From Clostridia bacterium (GTDB lineage: Bacteria > Bacillota > Clostridia > Christensenellales > CAG-138), in NCBI GenBank assembly GCA_017523925.1, contig JAFWVQ010000039.1, forward strand, positions 1-51,885: a stretch of DNA of 51,885 nt, in the 5' to 3' direction. The position numbers and the translations under genes were made by a program. The notes under the pieces were generated by a model. That model saw only the letters and a list, made by a program, of their open reading frames with translations, was not told the origin of the DNA and ran no database searches. Below are positions 8,897 to 16,832 of the stretch, in pieces; the stretch's first letter is position 1, and each line of letters starts with the position of its first letter.

Positions 8897-8940
8897 AAAC
8901 TGCCGCATCGGAGAAAAGTCCGCTGCGGCAGTTTTGTTGT
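8897..8940. terminator. Bidirectional terminator between sdaAA and the aro operon
   Basis: An 11-bp stem AAACTGCCGCA / TGCGGCAGTTT (8897-8907 and 8924-8934) is followed on the plus strand by TTTTGTTGT. The A-rich left arm provides a T-run for the minus strand, so it can serve the convergent aro operon as well. Confidence 0.85.
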
Positions 8941-8986
8941 ATTTGACGATATAAGCGAATTGGACATGCTAACGGGAGCGCTTACT

Positions 8987-9766
8987 TTATCTTAAAGCGT
9001 TTTTGAAGCCCTTGAGTATCGCCCGCACCGTTCCCTTAGCATCAGGATCGACGGTGAGATCGGCAGCGCTGCGGTAAAGCCCGATGCGCTCGTTATAAAG
9101 CTTGCTCACCGCATCCTCGCCCGAGCGGAGGAGCGGTCTGTTCTTGACCTTTGCGCGCTTGAGGTTCTCGATGCTGCGGTCAAGGAAAACGGTGAAGCCG
9201 CTGGCTTTGAGCAGGGCAAGATTCTCCTGACGGGTGATAACGCCGCCTCCGGTCGCAACGACGGTACCGCCGCGATACGCCAAAGTGCGGAGCACATCAT
9301 GCTCAAGCTCGCGAAAAGCCTCTTCGCCGTCCTCGTCGAAAATGCGGTCGATGCTCTTTCCGCTGCGCTCCATAACGAGCGTATCGGTGTCTACGGAGGG
9401 CATCATCAGTATCTCGCCGATGCGGCCGGCAAGCCGTGTTTTGCCGCAGTTCGGCATGCCGATGAAGTATAGATTCAGCTCGCCTCGCTGAAGAGCCTTT
9501 GAAGAGGTGATGATGCTTTTGAAAAGCTGAACGACTTGCTTTGAGTACACCTCCACGGCCTCGCTTCGGATGGCGTCAAGCACCTCGGCTTCACGCGCCT
9601 CGTTTACAAGAGGCAGAGCGAGAGCGCGCTTGACTTCTCCGAGCGAAAGCACCGTGTCGAATCTTTCGCAAAGAAGCTGAACTATCTCGGAGTCTATCTC
9701 GTCGATATCCATTCTGAGAGCTTCGAGTTCCCTATACAGCTTTTCGTTTGATGGAGCAGTGCTCAT
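8987..9766 (-). CDS. aroK: Chorismate mutase-shikimate kinase fusion
   Basis: This 259-residue bifunctional protein has an AroQ-type chorismate mutase helical domain at residues about 8-92 (LRMDIDEIDSEIVQLLCERF, then EAREAEVLDAIRSEA) and a shikimate kinase domain from about 98, with Walker A GMPNCGKT at 103-110, the VATGGGVI loop, and NRPLL in the lid region. The kinase phosphorylates shikimate at O3; the mutase converts chorismate to prephenate. The ATG at 9766 overlaps the aroC stop (ATGA); a longer reading frame upstream lies inside aroC and is rejected. It is the last gene of the aro operon. Confidence 0.92.
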   Translation of the reverse strand: MSTAPSNEKLYRELEALRMDIDEIDSEIVQLLCERFDTVLSLGEVKRALALPLVNEAREAEVLDAIRSEAVEVYSKQVVQLFKSIITSSKALQRGELNLYFIGMPNCGKTRLAGRIGEILMMPSVDTDTLVMERSGKSIDRIFDEDGEEAFRELEHDVLRTLAYRGGTVVATGGGVITRQENLALLKASGFTVFLDRSIENLKRAKVKNRPLLRSGEDAVSKLYNERIGLYRSAADLTVDPDAKGTVRAILKGFKNALR

Positions 9767-10824
9767 AGCTTCCCCTCGAATGAAAGAAGTGCGTCGCAAA
9801 GAGCTATCGCCGCTGCTGCTTCTATCGCGGCGCAGCCCCTCGGAAGAATGCAAACGTCGTGCCTGCCGCGCAGCTCGAGCGTGGCAGGCTGCCTTGTGCT
9901 TGGATCGATGCTCCGCTGGGGCAGGGCGATCGAAGGCACGGGGCGAAAAGCCGCACGCATGATCAGCGGCATGCCGTTCGATATGCCGCCGTTGATGCCG
10001 CCGGAATGATTGCTTGAAGTGGAAAGATCGGGCAGTATTGGATCGTTTGCTTCGCTGCCGAGCATGCCGGGGAAATCAAAGCCTGCGCCGAAGTCCACGC
10101 CGTGAACGCCCGGAATCGAGAATAACATATGCGCGATCATGCTTTCAAGCCCGTTGAAGAAGGGCTCGCCAAGCCCGGCGGGAACTCCCAATGCGGCGCA
10201 TTCGACCACGCCGCCAACGCTGTTGCCCGACTGCCGCAGGTCGGCAAAGAGCGCGTCAATGCCGCTCTTTACGCCGGGGTCAACGAGCGGGAAGAACGGG
10301 TCGAGCTCGGGAAAAACGGTCATCATCGGGTCGAAAGGAGCGTCGGCGATCGAGCCGACTTGCAGCACGTGCGATCCAATGTGAATCCCGCGGCGAGAAA
10401 GAAGCTGCTTGCAAACTGCGCCGGCAAATACGAGGGGCAGTGTGAGCCTGCCGGAGAACATGCCGCCGCCTCGGGGATCGTTATGACCGCGATACTTGAC
10501 AGCGGCAGTCAGATCTGCGTGAGACGGGCGAAGCACGGGAGTGGAATAATCCTCGGAGCGCGCATCGGTGTTTTTGAAGATTGCCGTGAGCGGCGCGCCT
10601 GTGGAAACTCCGTTGTAGACCCCGGACACTATCTCAAAAGTATCCTTCTCTTTTCGCTTCGTGCTTTCCACACCGCTGTGGGGTGCTCGCCTTGACAGCT
10701 CGAAGGCGACCGCGTCCGAGTCAATGCAAAAGCCTGCCGGGATACCGTCGATGGTGCAGCCGACGGCAGGTCCGTGCGATTCGCCGAAGACGGTCAATCG
10801 AAGCTCATTCCCGATCGTATTCAT
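9763..10824 (-). CDS. aroC: Chorismate synthase
   Basis: This 353-residue enzyme catalyses the last common step to chorismate, the FMN-dependent elimination of phosphate from EPSP. The N-terminus reads GNELRLTVFGESHGPAVGCTIDGIPAG, the classic first signature. The second signature region KYRGHNDPRGGGMFSGR and the C-terminal DPSTRQPATLELRGRHD are also present. The ATG at 10824 is placed 8 nt after GGAGG; an in-frame TTG two codons upstream is less likely. The gene overlaps the end of aroA by 20 nt, and its stop overlaps the next gene, showing a tightly packed operon. Confidence 0.96.
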   Translation of the reverse strand: MNTIGNELRLTVFGESHGPAVGCTIDGIPAGFCIDSDAVAFELSRRAPHSGVESTKRKEKDTFEIVSGVYNGVSTGAPLTAIFKNTDARSEDYSTPVLRPSHADLTAAVKYRGHNDPRGGGMFSGRLTLPLVFAGAVCKQLLSRRGIHIGSHVLQVGSIADAPFDPMMTVFPELDPFFPLVDPGVKSGIDALFADLRQSGNSVGGVVECAALGVPAGLGEPFFNGLESMIAHMLFSIPGVHGVDFGAGFDFPGMLGSEANDPILPDLSTSSNHSGGINGGISNGMPLIMRAAFRPVPSIALPQRSIDPSTRQPATLELRGRHDVCILPRGCAAIEAAAAIALCDALLSFEGKL

Positions 10825-11974
10825 ATGCAATGCCTCCGAGTTTTCGAAAATCGTTGAAAAAGCAGGGTGCGCTCTTTGAAACGGCCTGTGCGCCGCTTAT
10901 TACAACAGGCTCACTGCACATCATGGAAGCGATCGAAGCCGCCATCACGATGCGATGATCGCCGAAGCTTTGTACAGTGCCGCCGGTTAAGCGCCCGCCG
11001 CATCCGTGAACGACGACGCTGTTTGAGCGCACATCCATGCTTCCTCCGAGCGCCTCCGTAAGCGCCTTTACGGACGTGACGCGATCGCTCTCCTTATCCC
11101 CGAGCCGCGCCGTGCCGATGATCACGGTATCCTCGCGCTTTTTGAGCGCGCATACGCAGAGGATGGGGAAAAGGTCCGGACAGTTTGATACATCCGGAGC
11201 GTTTTTTGAGAAAAACTCGCGTGCATCGGCGTCCGGCTGAGCGCGGCCAAGCTCGGAGCCGATGACGGCGACCCTTGATGCGCCGCCTGTGACGAACTCG
11301 GCGGCGGTGAAGTTTGCAGCGTATGACATATCCGGCTGAAACGAAAAGCAGGTATTTCCGGACAGCCTGCCCGAAGCGCGGAAGTACCCGTCCGGATCGG
11401 TTCGAAAGCTCACGCCGAAGCGCGACAGACAGCGAAGCGTCAGATCGATATAGGGAACGGAAACGGCGGAGTCTATGCGGACCCTTGCGCCGAGCACTGC
11501 GGCGGCGATAAGCATACCGCTTGCAAACTGCGAGCTGTTTGCAGCCGAAACGGTGAAGTCGCTTCCTTTGTGCCTGCAATCGGAAAAGATGATGGTGCCG
11601 GAGCCTGCATCATGCCGCACGGAGCATTCAAGCGAATCGCGCAGCTCGAGCATGCTTCTTCTCATGAGCGACGGAGCGCATGAAAACTCAGCTTTACCTC
11701 GAAGAAACAGAAGGACGGGTGCAAGCATTCGGATAAGCGCAGCCGATTCGCCGACGGGTATCGGCGTTTCAAAAGAAGCGTCGGAAAAGAACGCTGCCTC
11801 GACCGCCTTAGACGCATTCAGAATATCGTCGCAGTATTCATAGCTTGGATCGAGCAATACATCGGGACGCATTCCGCACAGCCCGTTCAGTATGAGCGCT
11901 CTTAGCACCTCGCTTTTGAACGGCGGCGGTGTTATGCTTCCGTTCAGCTCTTTTGCGGTTACGACCAAATCCAT
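10805..11974 (-). CDS. aroA: 3-phosphoshikimate 1-carboxyvinyltransferase (EPSP synthase)
   Basis: This 389-residue, two-domain enzyme transfers enolpyruvyl from PEP to shikimate-3-phosphate. C-terminal motifs are clear: RLGDKESDRVTSVKALTEALGG and GDHRIVMAASIASM. The PEP-site loop, however, reads PVGESAALIRMLAPV, where clostridial homologues usually carry GESGSTLRF and other classes GNAGTAMRP, so the usual G-S/T pair is missing. At 389 aa it is a little shorter than the usual 420-430. Its ATG begins one base after the aroB stop with no ribosome site of its own, so translation probably depends on coupling to aroB. Confidence 0.92.
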   Translation of the reverse strand: MDLVVTAKELNGSITPPPFKSEVLRALILNGLCGMRPDVLLDPSYEYCDDILNASKAVEAAFFSDASFETPIPVGESAALIRMLAPVLLFLRGKAEFSCAPSLMRRSMLELRDSLECSVRHDAGSGTIIFSDCRHKGSDFTVSAANSSQFASGMLIAAAVLGARVRIDSAVSVPYIDLTLRCLSRFGVSFRTDPDGYFRASGRLSGNTCFSFQPDMSYAANFTAAEFVTGGASRVAVIGSELGRAQPDADAREFFSKNAPDVSNCPDLFPILCVCALKKREDTVIIGTARLGDKESDRVTSVKALTEALGGSMDVRSNSVVVHGCGGRLTGGTVQSFGDHRIVMAASIASMMCSEPVVISGAQAVSKSAPCFFNDFRKLGGIAYEYDRE

Positions 11975-11975
11975 A

Positions 11976-13028
11976 TTATTTGAGGGAGTGAAGCAGGTCC
12001 GCAGCAGCGTCGATCGGCACGCGCTTCAAAAACGGTTCGCCGAAACGCCTGATAAAAGCAAACTCGATGCTGCCGGATGCGTTCTTTTTATCGTGCTTCA
12101 AGTATTCTTCGGCGCTCTCTGCATAGGGGGAACAGTCGCTTTTCAAGCCAAGCTTGGAAACGATATCAAGCGCTGCATCGGAGGTGCCGATCTCGGTGAT
12201 GCCGAGACGCTCGCCGAGGCGCAACTCGGCGATGAGACCGAGCGCAACGGCCTCGCCGTGAGTGAGCGAGAAACCGCTAGCGGCCTCGAAGGCGTGCCCG
12301 TAAGTGTGCCCGAGGTTCAGGATGCGCCGCTTGCCGCCGTCGAGCACGTCCGCTTCAACATGATCGCGCTTGATGATGCAGCATTCCTCGATAAGCTCTG
12401 GAGTAACACTTCTTTGAAGCAGGCAGGATAGGATGACGGTGCTTGCGCTGATACAGTAGTATTTCAGAGCTTCGCCGAAGCCGCTGAGCAATTCGCGCTC
12501 GGGAAGCGAATTCAGATAGTTCACGGCGCAAAGAACAAACTTTGGCTGATGGAATGCGCCAACGATATTTTTGATGCCGCAGTGATCTATGCCGGTTTTG
12601 CCGCCCATGGCGCTGTCGATCATCGAAAGCAGCGTGGTGGGGATATTGATATGATCTATACCGCGCATATAGACCGAAGCGGCGAACCCGCCGAGATCGC
12701 CAACCACGCCGCCTCCGAGATTTATTATTAGATCGCTTCTTGTAAAAGAATGCTCGATCAGCTCGGAGATGATAGCTTGGAGCGCTTCGAAGCTTTTAAC
12801 AGATTCGCCGCCTTTGAGGGTGTGAACGAAGAACTCGGCATTGGCACCTGAAAGCAGTTTTACAATATCGGATAAAGCGGCATCGGATGCGCCTTTGTCG
12901 GTCAAAACAAGCACCTTGCGGCCGCGCACATAGCAAATAAGCGCATCGAATGATCCTTCGATGCTCCCGTCTATCAGCACGCTGTATTTGTCGGGGCGAG
13001 TATTTACATCATAATCTACCTTGAGCAC
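11976..13028 (-). CDS. aroB: 3-dehydroquinate synthase
   Basis: This 350-residue NAD- and metal-dependent enzyme makes 3-dehydroquinate from DAHP. Signature segments are present: LGGGVVGDLGGFAASVYMRGI, IPTTLLSMIDSAMGGKTGID (substrate/NAD site), and the metal-binding histidines in LNLGHTYGHAFEAASG and LTHGEAVALGL. I chose the GTG at 13028 because GGGAG lies 5 nt upstream; a TTG four codons earlier would remove that site. It is the first gene of the aroB-aroA-aroC-CM/aroK operon, driven by the promoter at 13094-13122. No DAHP synthase or aroE is in the window. Confidence 0.95.
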   Translation of the reverse strand: MLKVDYDVNTRPDKYSVLIDGSIEGSFDALICYVRGRKVLVLTDKGASDAALSDIVKLLSGANAEFFVHTLKGGESVKSFEALQAIISELIEHSFTRSDLIINLGGGVVGDLGGFAASVYMRGIDHINIPTTLLSMIDSAMGGKTGIDHCGIKNIVGAFHQPKFVLCAVNYLNSLPERELLSGFGEALKYYCISASTVILSCLLQRSVTPELIEECCIIKRDHVEADVLDGGKRRILNLGHTYGHAFEAASGFSLTHGEAVALGLIAELRLGERLGITEIGTSDAALDIVSKLGLKSDCSPYAESAEEYLKHDKKNASGSIEFAFIRRFGEPFLKRVPIDAAADLLHSLK

Positions 13029-13093
13029 GGATACTCCCAAAGCGGCGCTTTCATTCTTGCATTTCTTATCATCAATACTGCGCCTTTTAGCAT

Positions 13094-13122
13094 ATGATAC
13101 AGCATTTTGACGATTATTTCAA
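13094..13122 (-). promoter_or_regulatory. Sigma-A-type promoter for the aro operon
   Basis: On the minus strand, TTGAAA (13117-13122) and TATCAT (13094-13099) have a 17-bp spacer. It lies about 65 bp upstream of aroB, in the AT-rich gap shared with the divergent spoIIA operon. For spoIIA itself I see only a weak sigma-H-like AGGGAAT near 13167 and do not call it. Confidence 0.75.
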
Positions 13123-13222
13123 TAGCAGCAAATAAAAAACATAATTTGACGTTTTTCGATGCAGGGAATGAGAAACCGGCGACTAATTGAAGAAAGTAAA
13201 AATCCGGATATGGCGGTGAAAT

Positions 13223-13552
13223 ATGAAGATCTCATTCGAAATCACGCGCGAAACGCTTACCGCGCACCTTAACGGTGAGCTGGATCAGCACAGCGCGGGC
13301 GAAGTCAGAAAAGCTGTCGAAGCCGAGCTGAAAAAGCGCAGAACGATCAAGCTCCTGGTTCTCGAGCTATCGGGAGTCGGATTTATGGACAGCTCCGGTA
13401 TCGGCTTGATACTGGGAAGGTACAGACAGATGCGCGATGCAGGCGGGAGGCTCTCGATAACGAACGCACAGCCGCAGGTCGAAAAGCTGCTGAAGCTCTC
13501 GGGCATATTTGCGCTGCTTGAAACGCAAAGGAGGGGTAGGGCAAATGGATAA
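13223..13552 (+). CDS. spoIIAA: Anti-sigma F factor antagonist
   Basis: This 109-residue STAS-domain protein binds the SpoIIAB-ADP complex and frees sigma-F in the forespore. The phosphorylation-site signature is intact: SGVGFMDSSGIGLILGRY, with the conserved serine of DSSG as the residue phosphorylated by SpoIIAB. The ATG follows GGCGGTG. Its stop overlaps the spoIIAB start by 8 nt. The order spoIIAA-spoIIAB-sigF is the canonical spoIIA operon, which is direct evidence for an endospore programme. Confidence 0.96.
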   Translation: MKISFEITRETLTAHLNGELDQHSAGEVRKAVEAELKKRRTIKLLVLELSGVGFMDSSGIGLILGRYRQMRDAGGRLSITNAQPQVEKLLKLSGIFALLETQRRGRANG

Positions 13553-14009
13553 CAGGATAAAGCTTGAGTTTTTAAGCCTGTCGCAGAATGAAGCCTTTGC
13601 GCGTGCATGCGCGGCGGCATTCATTGCTCCGCTCGATCCGACTATCGAGGAGCTTGCCGACGTGCGAACTGCGGTCAGCGAAGCGGTCACAAACGCGGTC
13701 ATCCACGGCTATAAGCACAAGCCCGGCACGGTTTCGATGGAGCTTACGCTTACGGGCAGGCTCTTAAGAGTCAAGGTCGAGGACAGTGGATGCGGGATCG
13801 AGGATATCGAACTTGCGATGCAGCCATTCTACACATCCGGGACGAACGGCGAACGTTCCGGAATGGGCTTTGCCGTCATGCGCGCGTTTATGGATTCGCT
13901 CAAGGTGGAGTCGGAGGTGGGCATAGGCACGGCGGTCACGATGGAGAAGCTGTTTTCGGATAAGCTCCGCTTGGAGGAAAGCAAGAAGCGGGTCAAGGAT
14001 GAAAGCTGA
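13545..14009 (+). CDS. spoIIAB: Anti-sigma F factor / serine kinase
   Basis: This 154-residue GHKL-type ATPase binds and inhibits sigma-F and phosphorylates SpoIIAA. The N box is EAVTNAVIHGY, followed by VEDSGCGI (G1 box) and GERSGMGFAVMRAFMD (G2 box). I start at ATG 13545, with GGAGGGG upstream; the longer frame would sit inside spoIIAA. It overlaps spoIIAA by 8 nt and sigF by 11 nt, so the three proteins are made in linked amounts, as their partner-switch mechanism requires. Confidence 0.96.
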   Translation: MDNRIKLEFLSLSQNEAFARACAAAFIAPLDPTIEELADVRTAVSEAVTNAVIHGYKHKPGTVSMELTLTGRLLRVKVEDSGCGIEDIELAMQPFYTSGTNGERSGMGFAVMRAFMDSLKVESEVGIGTAVTMEKLFSDKLRLEESKKRVKDES

Positions 14010-14730
14010 AGATGCGGGCTGCGAGCCGCGTGCAAATAGTATCCTAAGCGAACGCCAAGCGCTGATGGAACGCCATCTCGGGCTCGTTCGTGCGCTTGCA
14101 TCGAGATTCTGCGGAAGGGGAGTGGATCATGAGGAACTGTTTCAAAGCGGCTGTGTTGGGCTCGCCGCAGCCGCAAACTCGTTTGACAGCACGCGCGGGA
14201 TAGAGTTTTCTTCATACGCTTTCAAATTCATTGAAGGTGCAATGCGCGAACAGATCCGGCGGGATCGTCCGATAGCTTTGCCGCGCAGCAAATACGCATC
14301 GCTGATGGAGCTGAAAAGGCTATGCGGCTTGGCAGCGGGCAGCGACGGCGATTCGAGGCTCGGAAGCGCTGCAAAAGCATTACGGATAAGCGAAGATGAG
14401 CTGTCGGAGCGTTTGTTTGAGGCGGAAATGCTGACGAGCTTTTGCTATGGGTTTGACGGTGAAGAATATGGCGAGGGCGGAAATAACGGCGAAACCGGGA
14501 AGAAGGCGGCGATAGAAGCGGCGTGCTTTGACGTACAGTGCATAAACAGAGCCTTCATCATGGAGCTGCTGAATAAGCTCGACGAGCTGCAGAAAAGGGT
14601 GATAGTTCACCGATACTTCTTTGAACGAAGCCAAGCGGAAACAGCAGATCTGATCGGCATAAGTCAATCGACCGTTTCAAGACTTGAAAAAGCCGCGCTT
14701 TTGAAATTGAAAACGGAGGAAGATCGATGA
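13999..14730 (+). CDS. sigF: RNA polymerase sigma-F, forespore-specific
   Basis: This 243-residue sigma-70-family protein has region 2 (EELFQSGCVGLAAAANSFDSTRG, then EFSSYAFKFIEGAMREQIRRD), a linker with region 3, and a region 4 helix-turn-helix (RSQAETADLIGISQSTVSRLEK). Position immediately after spoIIAB identifies it as sigma-F rather than sigma-G. The region between 3 and 4 carries an acidic, Gly-rich loop (DGEEYGEGGNNGETG) that is longer than I would expect. The ATG lies inside the end of spoIIAB, and AAGG is very close to it, suggesting coupled translation. Confidence 0.94.
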   Translation: MKAEDAGCEPRANSILSERQALMERHLGLVRALASRFCGRGVDHEELFQSGCVGLAAAANSFDSTRGIEFSSYAFKFIEGAMREQIRRDRPIALPRSKYASLMELKRLCGLAAGSDGDSRLGSAAKALRISEDELSERLFEAEMLTSFCYGFDGEEYGEGGNNGETGKKAAIEAACFDVQCINRAFIMELLNKLDELQKRVIVHRYFFERSQAETADLIGISQSTVSRLEKAALLKLKTEEDR

Positions 14731-14804
14731 AAGCCGGTTGAATAGCATACTTTCAAAGCTATGCGGCAAACTATTATCAGCTTCAAAATGAAAGGATGAT
14801 CGAA

Positions 14805-14960
14805 ATGAAAAGAAGCATGATAATGGTGATAGCGTTCATAGCTGCGCTTACGGTTCTGTTTGGCAGTATCGCGCTCGGCTCAAAAGGCAGGCGAGCCGAG
14901 GCGATGGGCGGCGGAGCGGTGCTCGTTTTGAAAGAAAAGGTGGGGAAAAGTGACTGTTGA
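14805..14960 (+). CDS. Tiny membrane-anchored ORF in the spoIIA-spoVA operon (51 aa)
   Basis: This ORF is short but has a good ribosome site (AAAGGATGATCGAA then ATG). The product is a single N-terminal hydrophobic helix (MIMVIAFIAALTVLFGSIA), then a short basic and glycine-rich tail ending KSDC. It lies 74 bp after sigF, and its stop overlaps the next tiny ORF. I recognise no family. Position suggests forespore expression with sigF/spoVAC. It could be a remnant of a larger spoVA gene. Confidence 0.5.
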   Translation: MKRSMIMVIAFIAALTVLFGSIALGSKGRRAEAMGGGAVLVLKEKVGKSDC

Positions 14961-15117
14961 ACGTGCCAATACTTCGCTGCCGACAATGCTTTTTGATCAG
15001 GACCACGAAAACAGGGCGGTGAACGACAGGGAGATACGCTTCCGCCCTTATACGGAAAAGCTGCATAAGGCGCTTGGAGCCCGCTTGCAGCCTTCGGTAA
15101 AGGAGGAAACACTATGA
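14950..15117 (+). CDS. Tiny soluble ORF overlapping spoVAC (55 aa)
   Basis: It starts with GTG at 14950, preceded by GGTGGGG four bases upstream, and its TGA overlaps the spoVAC ATG (ATGA), the arrangement of a translationally coupled gene. The product is charged and soluble (NDREIRFRPYTEKLHKALG in the middle) with no cysteines, signal or membrane helix. I do not recognise a family; the usual genes just before spoVAC in Bacillus (spoVAA, spoVAB) encode larger proteins of different character. Confidence 0.5.
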   Translation: MTVERANTSLPTMLFDQDHENRAVNDREIRFRPYTEKLHKALGARLQPSVKEETL

Positions 15118-15592
15118 AGAACGATCCGCACAGAAAACTCAGCGCGGCGGAAAGAAGGGCGCATGAAAGCTACCTTGAGCTTGTTAAAACAAGAGCGCCC
15201 GAAAGCAAAACGGGCAGGCAGCTCGTTCTTGCGTTTCTTATCGGCGGTGCGATATGCTGCATCGGTCAGCTTGTTGGCGATCTCGGTCAGCTTGCATTCG
15301 GGCTCGGTGAGATGCAGCGAGCCGCTTTTACTGCCGTAGTTCTTATATTTGCAGGCGCGCTATGCACAGGGATCGGCGTTTACGATAAACTTGGCGCATT
15401 CGCCGGTGCGGGCTCGGTGGTCCCGATAACCGGCTTTGCAAATTCTATCGTTTCCCCTGCGATGGAGCACCGGCGCGAGGGGCTGGTTATGGGCGTCTCG
15501 CACAGCTGTTCAGCTATGCGGGGCCGGTGCTCGTGTACGGCATCACAACTTCGGTGCTGATCGGCGTTATCACGTGGCTGTTCGGCCTCTGA
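15114..15592 (+). pseudogene. spoVAC: Stage V sporulation protein AC, frameshifted near its C-terminus
   Basis: SpoVAC is a forespore inner-membrane protein involved in moving Ca-dipicolinate. Residues 1-129 are a normal SpoVAC with three hydrophobic segments and the conserved ITGFANSIVSPAMEHRREG block. After VMGV the frame is lost and would end at 15560 with an unrelated tail. In the next frame, from 15500, the expected ending resumes (AQLFSYAGPVLVYGITTSV to TGA 15592). One missing base between about 15492 and 15500 explains this. It may be a real mutation or an assembly/sequencing error. GTAAAGGAGG precedes the ATG. The usual next genes spoVAD and spoVAE do not follow. Confidence 0.85.
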
Positions 15593-15616
15593 CGGTGCAG
15601 TACATACGTTTGGCGA

Positions 15617-16426
15617 TCAGATCTCGCGCGATGCTTCAAGCAGCCGCTCGAAATCCGAAACGCTCAGCTCCTCGGCACGGCAACCTTGATCAAGCCCTGC
15701 CGACTCGAGGAGCTTGGGCAGCGCATCCTTGCCGAAGAGCGGCGAAAGATTGTTGCGAAGCGTCTTTCTGCGCATCGAAAAAGCGGTGCGAACGAGCCTT
15801 GAAAATGCCGAATCGTAAGACAGCCCCCTGCTTTCAAAGAGAAGTACGCTCGAGTGAACGAGCGGCTCGGGATAATAGCATGACGGAGGCAAACGAAGCT
15901 TTTCGGAAACGCTGAAATAATGCTGCGCGATGATCGAAACGGGCGTGTAGCATTTCTGCTTCGGCGAAGCGAGAAAATGTTCGGCGGCCTCCTGCTGCAT
16001 CATAAGCACCATTCGCTTGATGATCAGCGGAGAATCGATCAGCTTCATCGCCGAATCGGAGGTTATGTAGTAGGGAAGGTTGGCAGCAACTATGAAGCCG
16101 TCCCCGAGCAGGGAATGAAGCTCGTCTGTTTTCACCTTGAGAAAATCCCTGTTGATTATTGTGACGCAATCATGCCCAGCGAGCGTCTTTTCAAGCAGCG
16201 AGCACATGAGCGAGTCGACTTCGACGCATACCACCTTATCCGCCTGCTGCGCAAGCTCGTTAGTGAGCGCGCCGAGTCCCGGGCCGATCTCAAGCACTTT
16301 TTTCCCGCCGCAGTCTGCAAGCTCGGTAATGGCGGCAAGCGCCGATTCGTCAACAAGGAAGTTCTGTCCGAGTGCCTTGTTTGCCTTGATACCGTATTCT
16401 TTGATCAGTTCTTTGGAGTTTATCAT
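15617..16426 (-). CDS. rsmA: 16S rRNA dimethyladenosine transferase
   Basis: This 269-residue SAM-dependent enzyme dimethylates the two adjacent adenosines in helix 45 of 16S rRNA. It shows ALGQNFLVDE at the N-terminus, the SAM motif VLEIGPGLGALTNEL, and the catalytic NLPYYITS motif at about 120. I use the ATG at 16426, with GAGGTG 6 nt upstream, rather than an in-frame GTG three codons earlier that overlaps that ribosome site. It converges with spoVAC, with only 24 bp between the stops and no clear terminator. Confidence 0.96.
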   Translation of the reverse strand: MINSKELIKEYGIKANKALGQNFLVDESALAAITELADCGGKKVLEIGPGLGALTNELAQQADKVVCVEVDSLMCSLLEKTLAGHDCVTIINRDFLKVKTDELHSLLGDGFIVAANLPYYITSDSAMKLIDSPLIIKRMVLMMQQEAAEHFLASPKQKCYTPVSIIAQHYFSVSEKLRLPPSCYYPEPLVHSSVLLFESRGLSYDSAFSRLVRTAFSMRRKTLRNNLSPLFGKDALPKLLESAGLDQGCRAEELSVSDFERLLEASREI

Positions 16427-16624
16427 GCTGTTCACCTCAACAAGGTTAAATTATACACAAATCGCGGGAAAAGTAAATATCCCCCATGGATGAATGTGCA
16501 TTCGAAGCGGTTTGAGAGCGTTTCTTCATATTTCAGCTTATGGATCGCAATTACAAATAAATCAGTATTTTCGTGCAAAATTTAATCTCTGAAACGAACC
16601 GACAGCAATATACTAAAAAATGAC

Positions 16625-16653
16625 TTGACATTTATCGCTCCAAGTGTTACAAT
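16625..16653 (+). promoter_or_regulatory. Near-perfect sigma-A promoter for tRNA-Pro
   Basis: TTGACA (16625-16630), a 17-bp spacer and TACAAT (16648-16653). The tRNA begins 21 bp downstream of the -10 box, as expected for a strong stable-RNA promoter. Confidence 0.9.
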
Positions 16654-16674
16654 ACACTTCGTTCCGAGGAACGC

Positions 16675-16751
16675 CTGGGTGTGGCGCAGTTTGGTAGCGT
16701 GCTTGAATGGGGTTCAAGAGGCCGGAAGTTCGAATCTTCTCACCCAGACCA
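16675..16751 (+). tRNA. tRNA-Pro (anticodon GGG)
   Basis: This is a 77-nt cloverleaf with encoded CCA. The acceptor stem CTGGGTG pairs with CACCCAG (7 of 7). The anticodon stem CTTGA/TCAAG encloses the loop ATGGGGT, so the anticodon is GGG (reads CCC and CCU). The T arm contains GTTCGAATC, and the D arm GCGCAGTTTGGTAGCGT. It is monocistronic, with its own promoter and terminator. Confidence 0.95.
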
Positions 16752-16753
16752 TC

Positions 16754-16790
16754 AAAAGCAAGTCGAAAGGCTTGCTTTTTGATTTTTTCC
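16754..16790 (+). terminator. Rho-independent terminator after tRNA-Pro
   Basis: The stem AAAAGCAAG / CTTGCTTTT (16754-16762 and 16771-16779), loop TCGAAAGG, is followed by TGATTTTTT. It begins three bases after the tRNA CCA end. Confidence 0.88.
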
Positions 16791-16832
16791 CGTACCGGTA
16801 CTTCTTTGAATACATTGCGAATAGGTAGAGAA

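Noticed and set aside
13160..13222. Sigma-H promoter for spoIIA
   Set aside because: AGGGAAT near 13167 is suggestive, but no GAAT-type -10 box occurs at the right distance, so I do not call it.
16707..16832. N-terminal extension of the SGNH lipoprotein
   Set aside because: It would translate through the 3' half of tRNA-Pro and its terminator; the lipoprotein signal starts at 16833.
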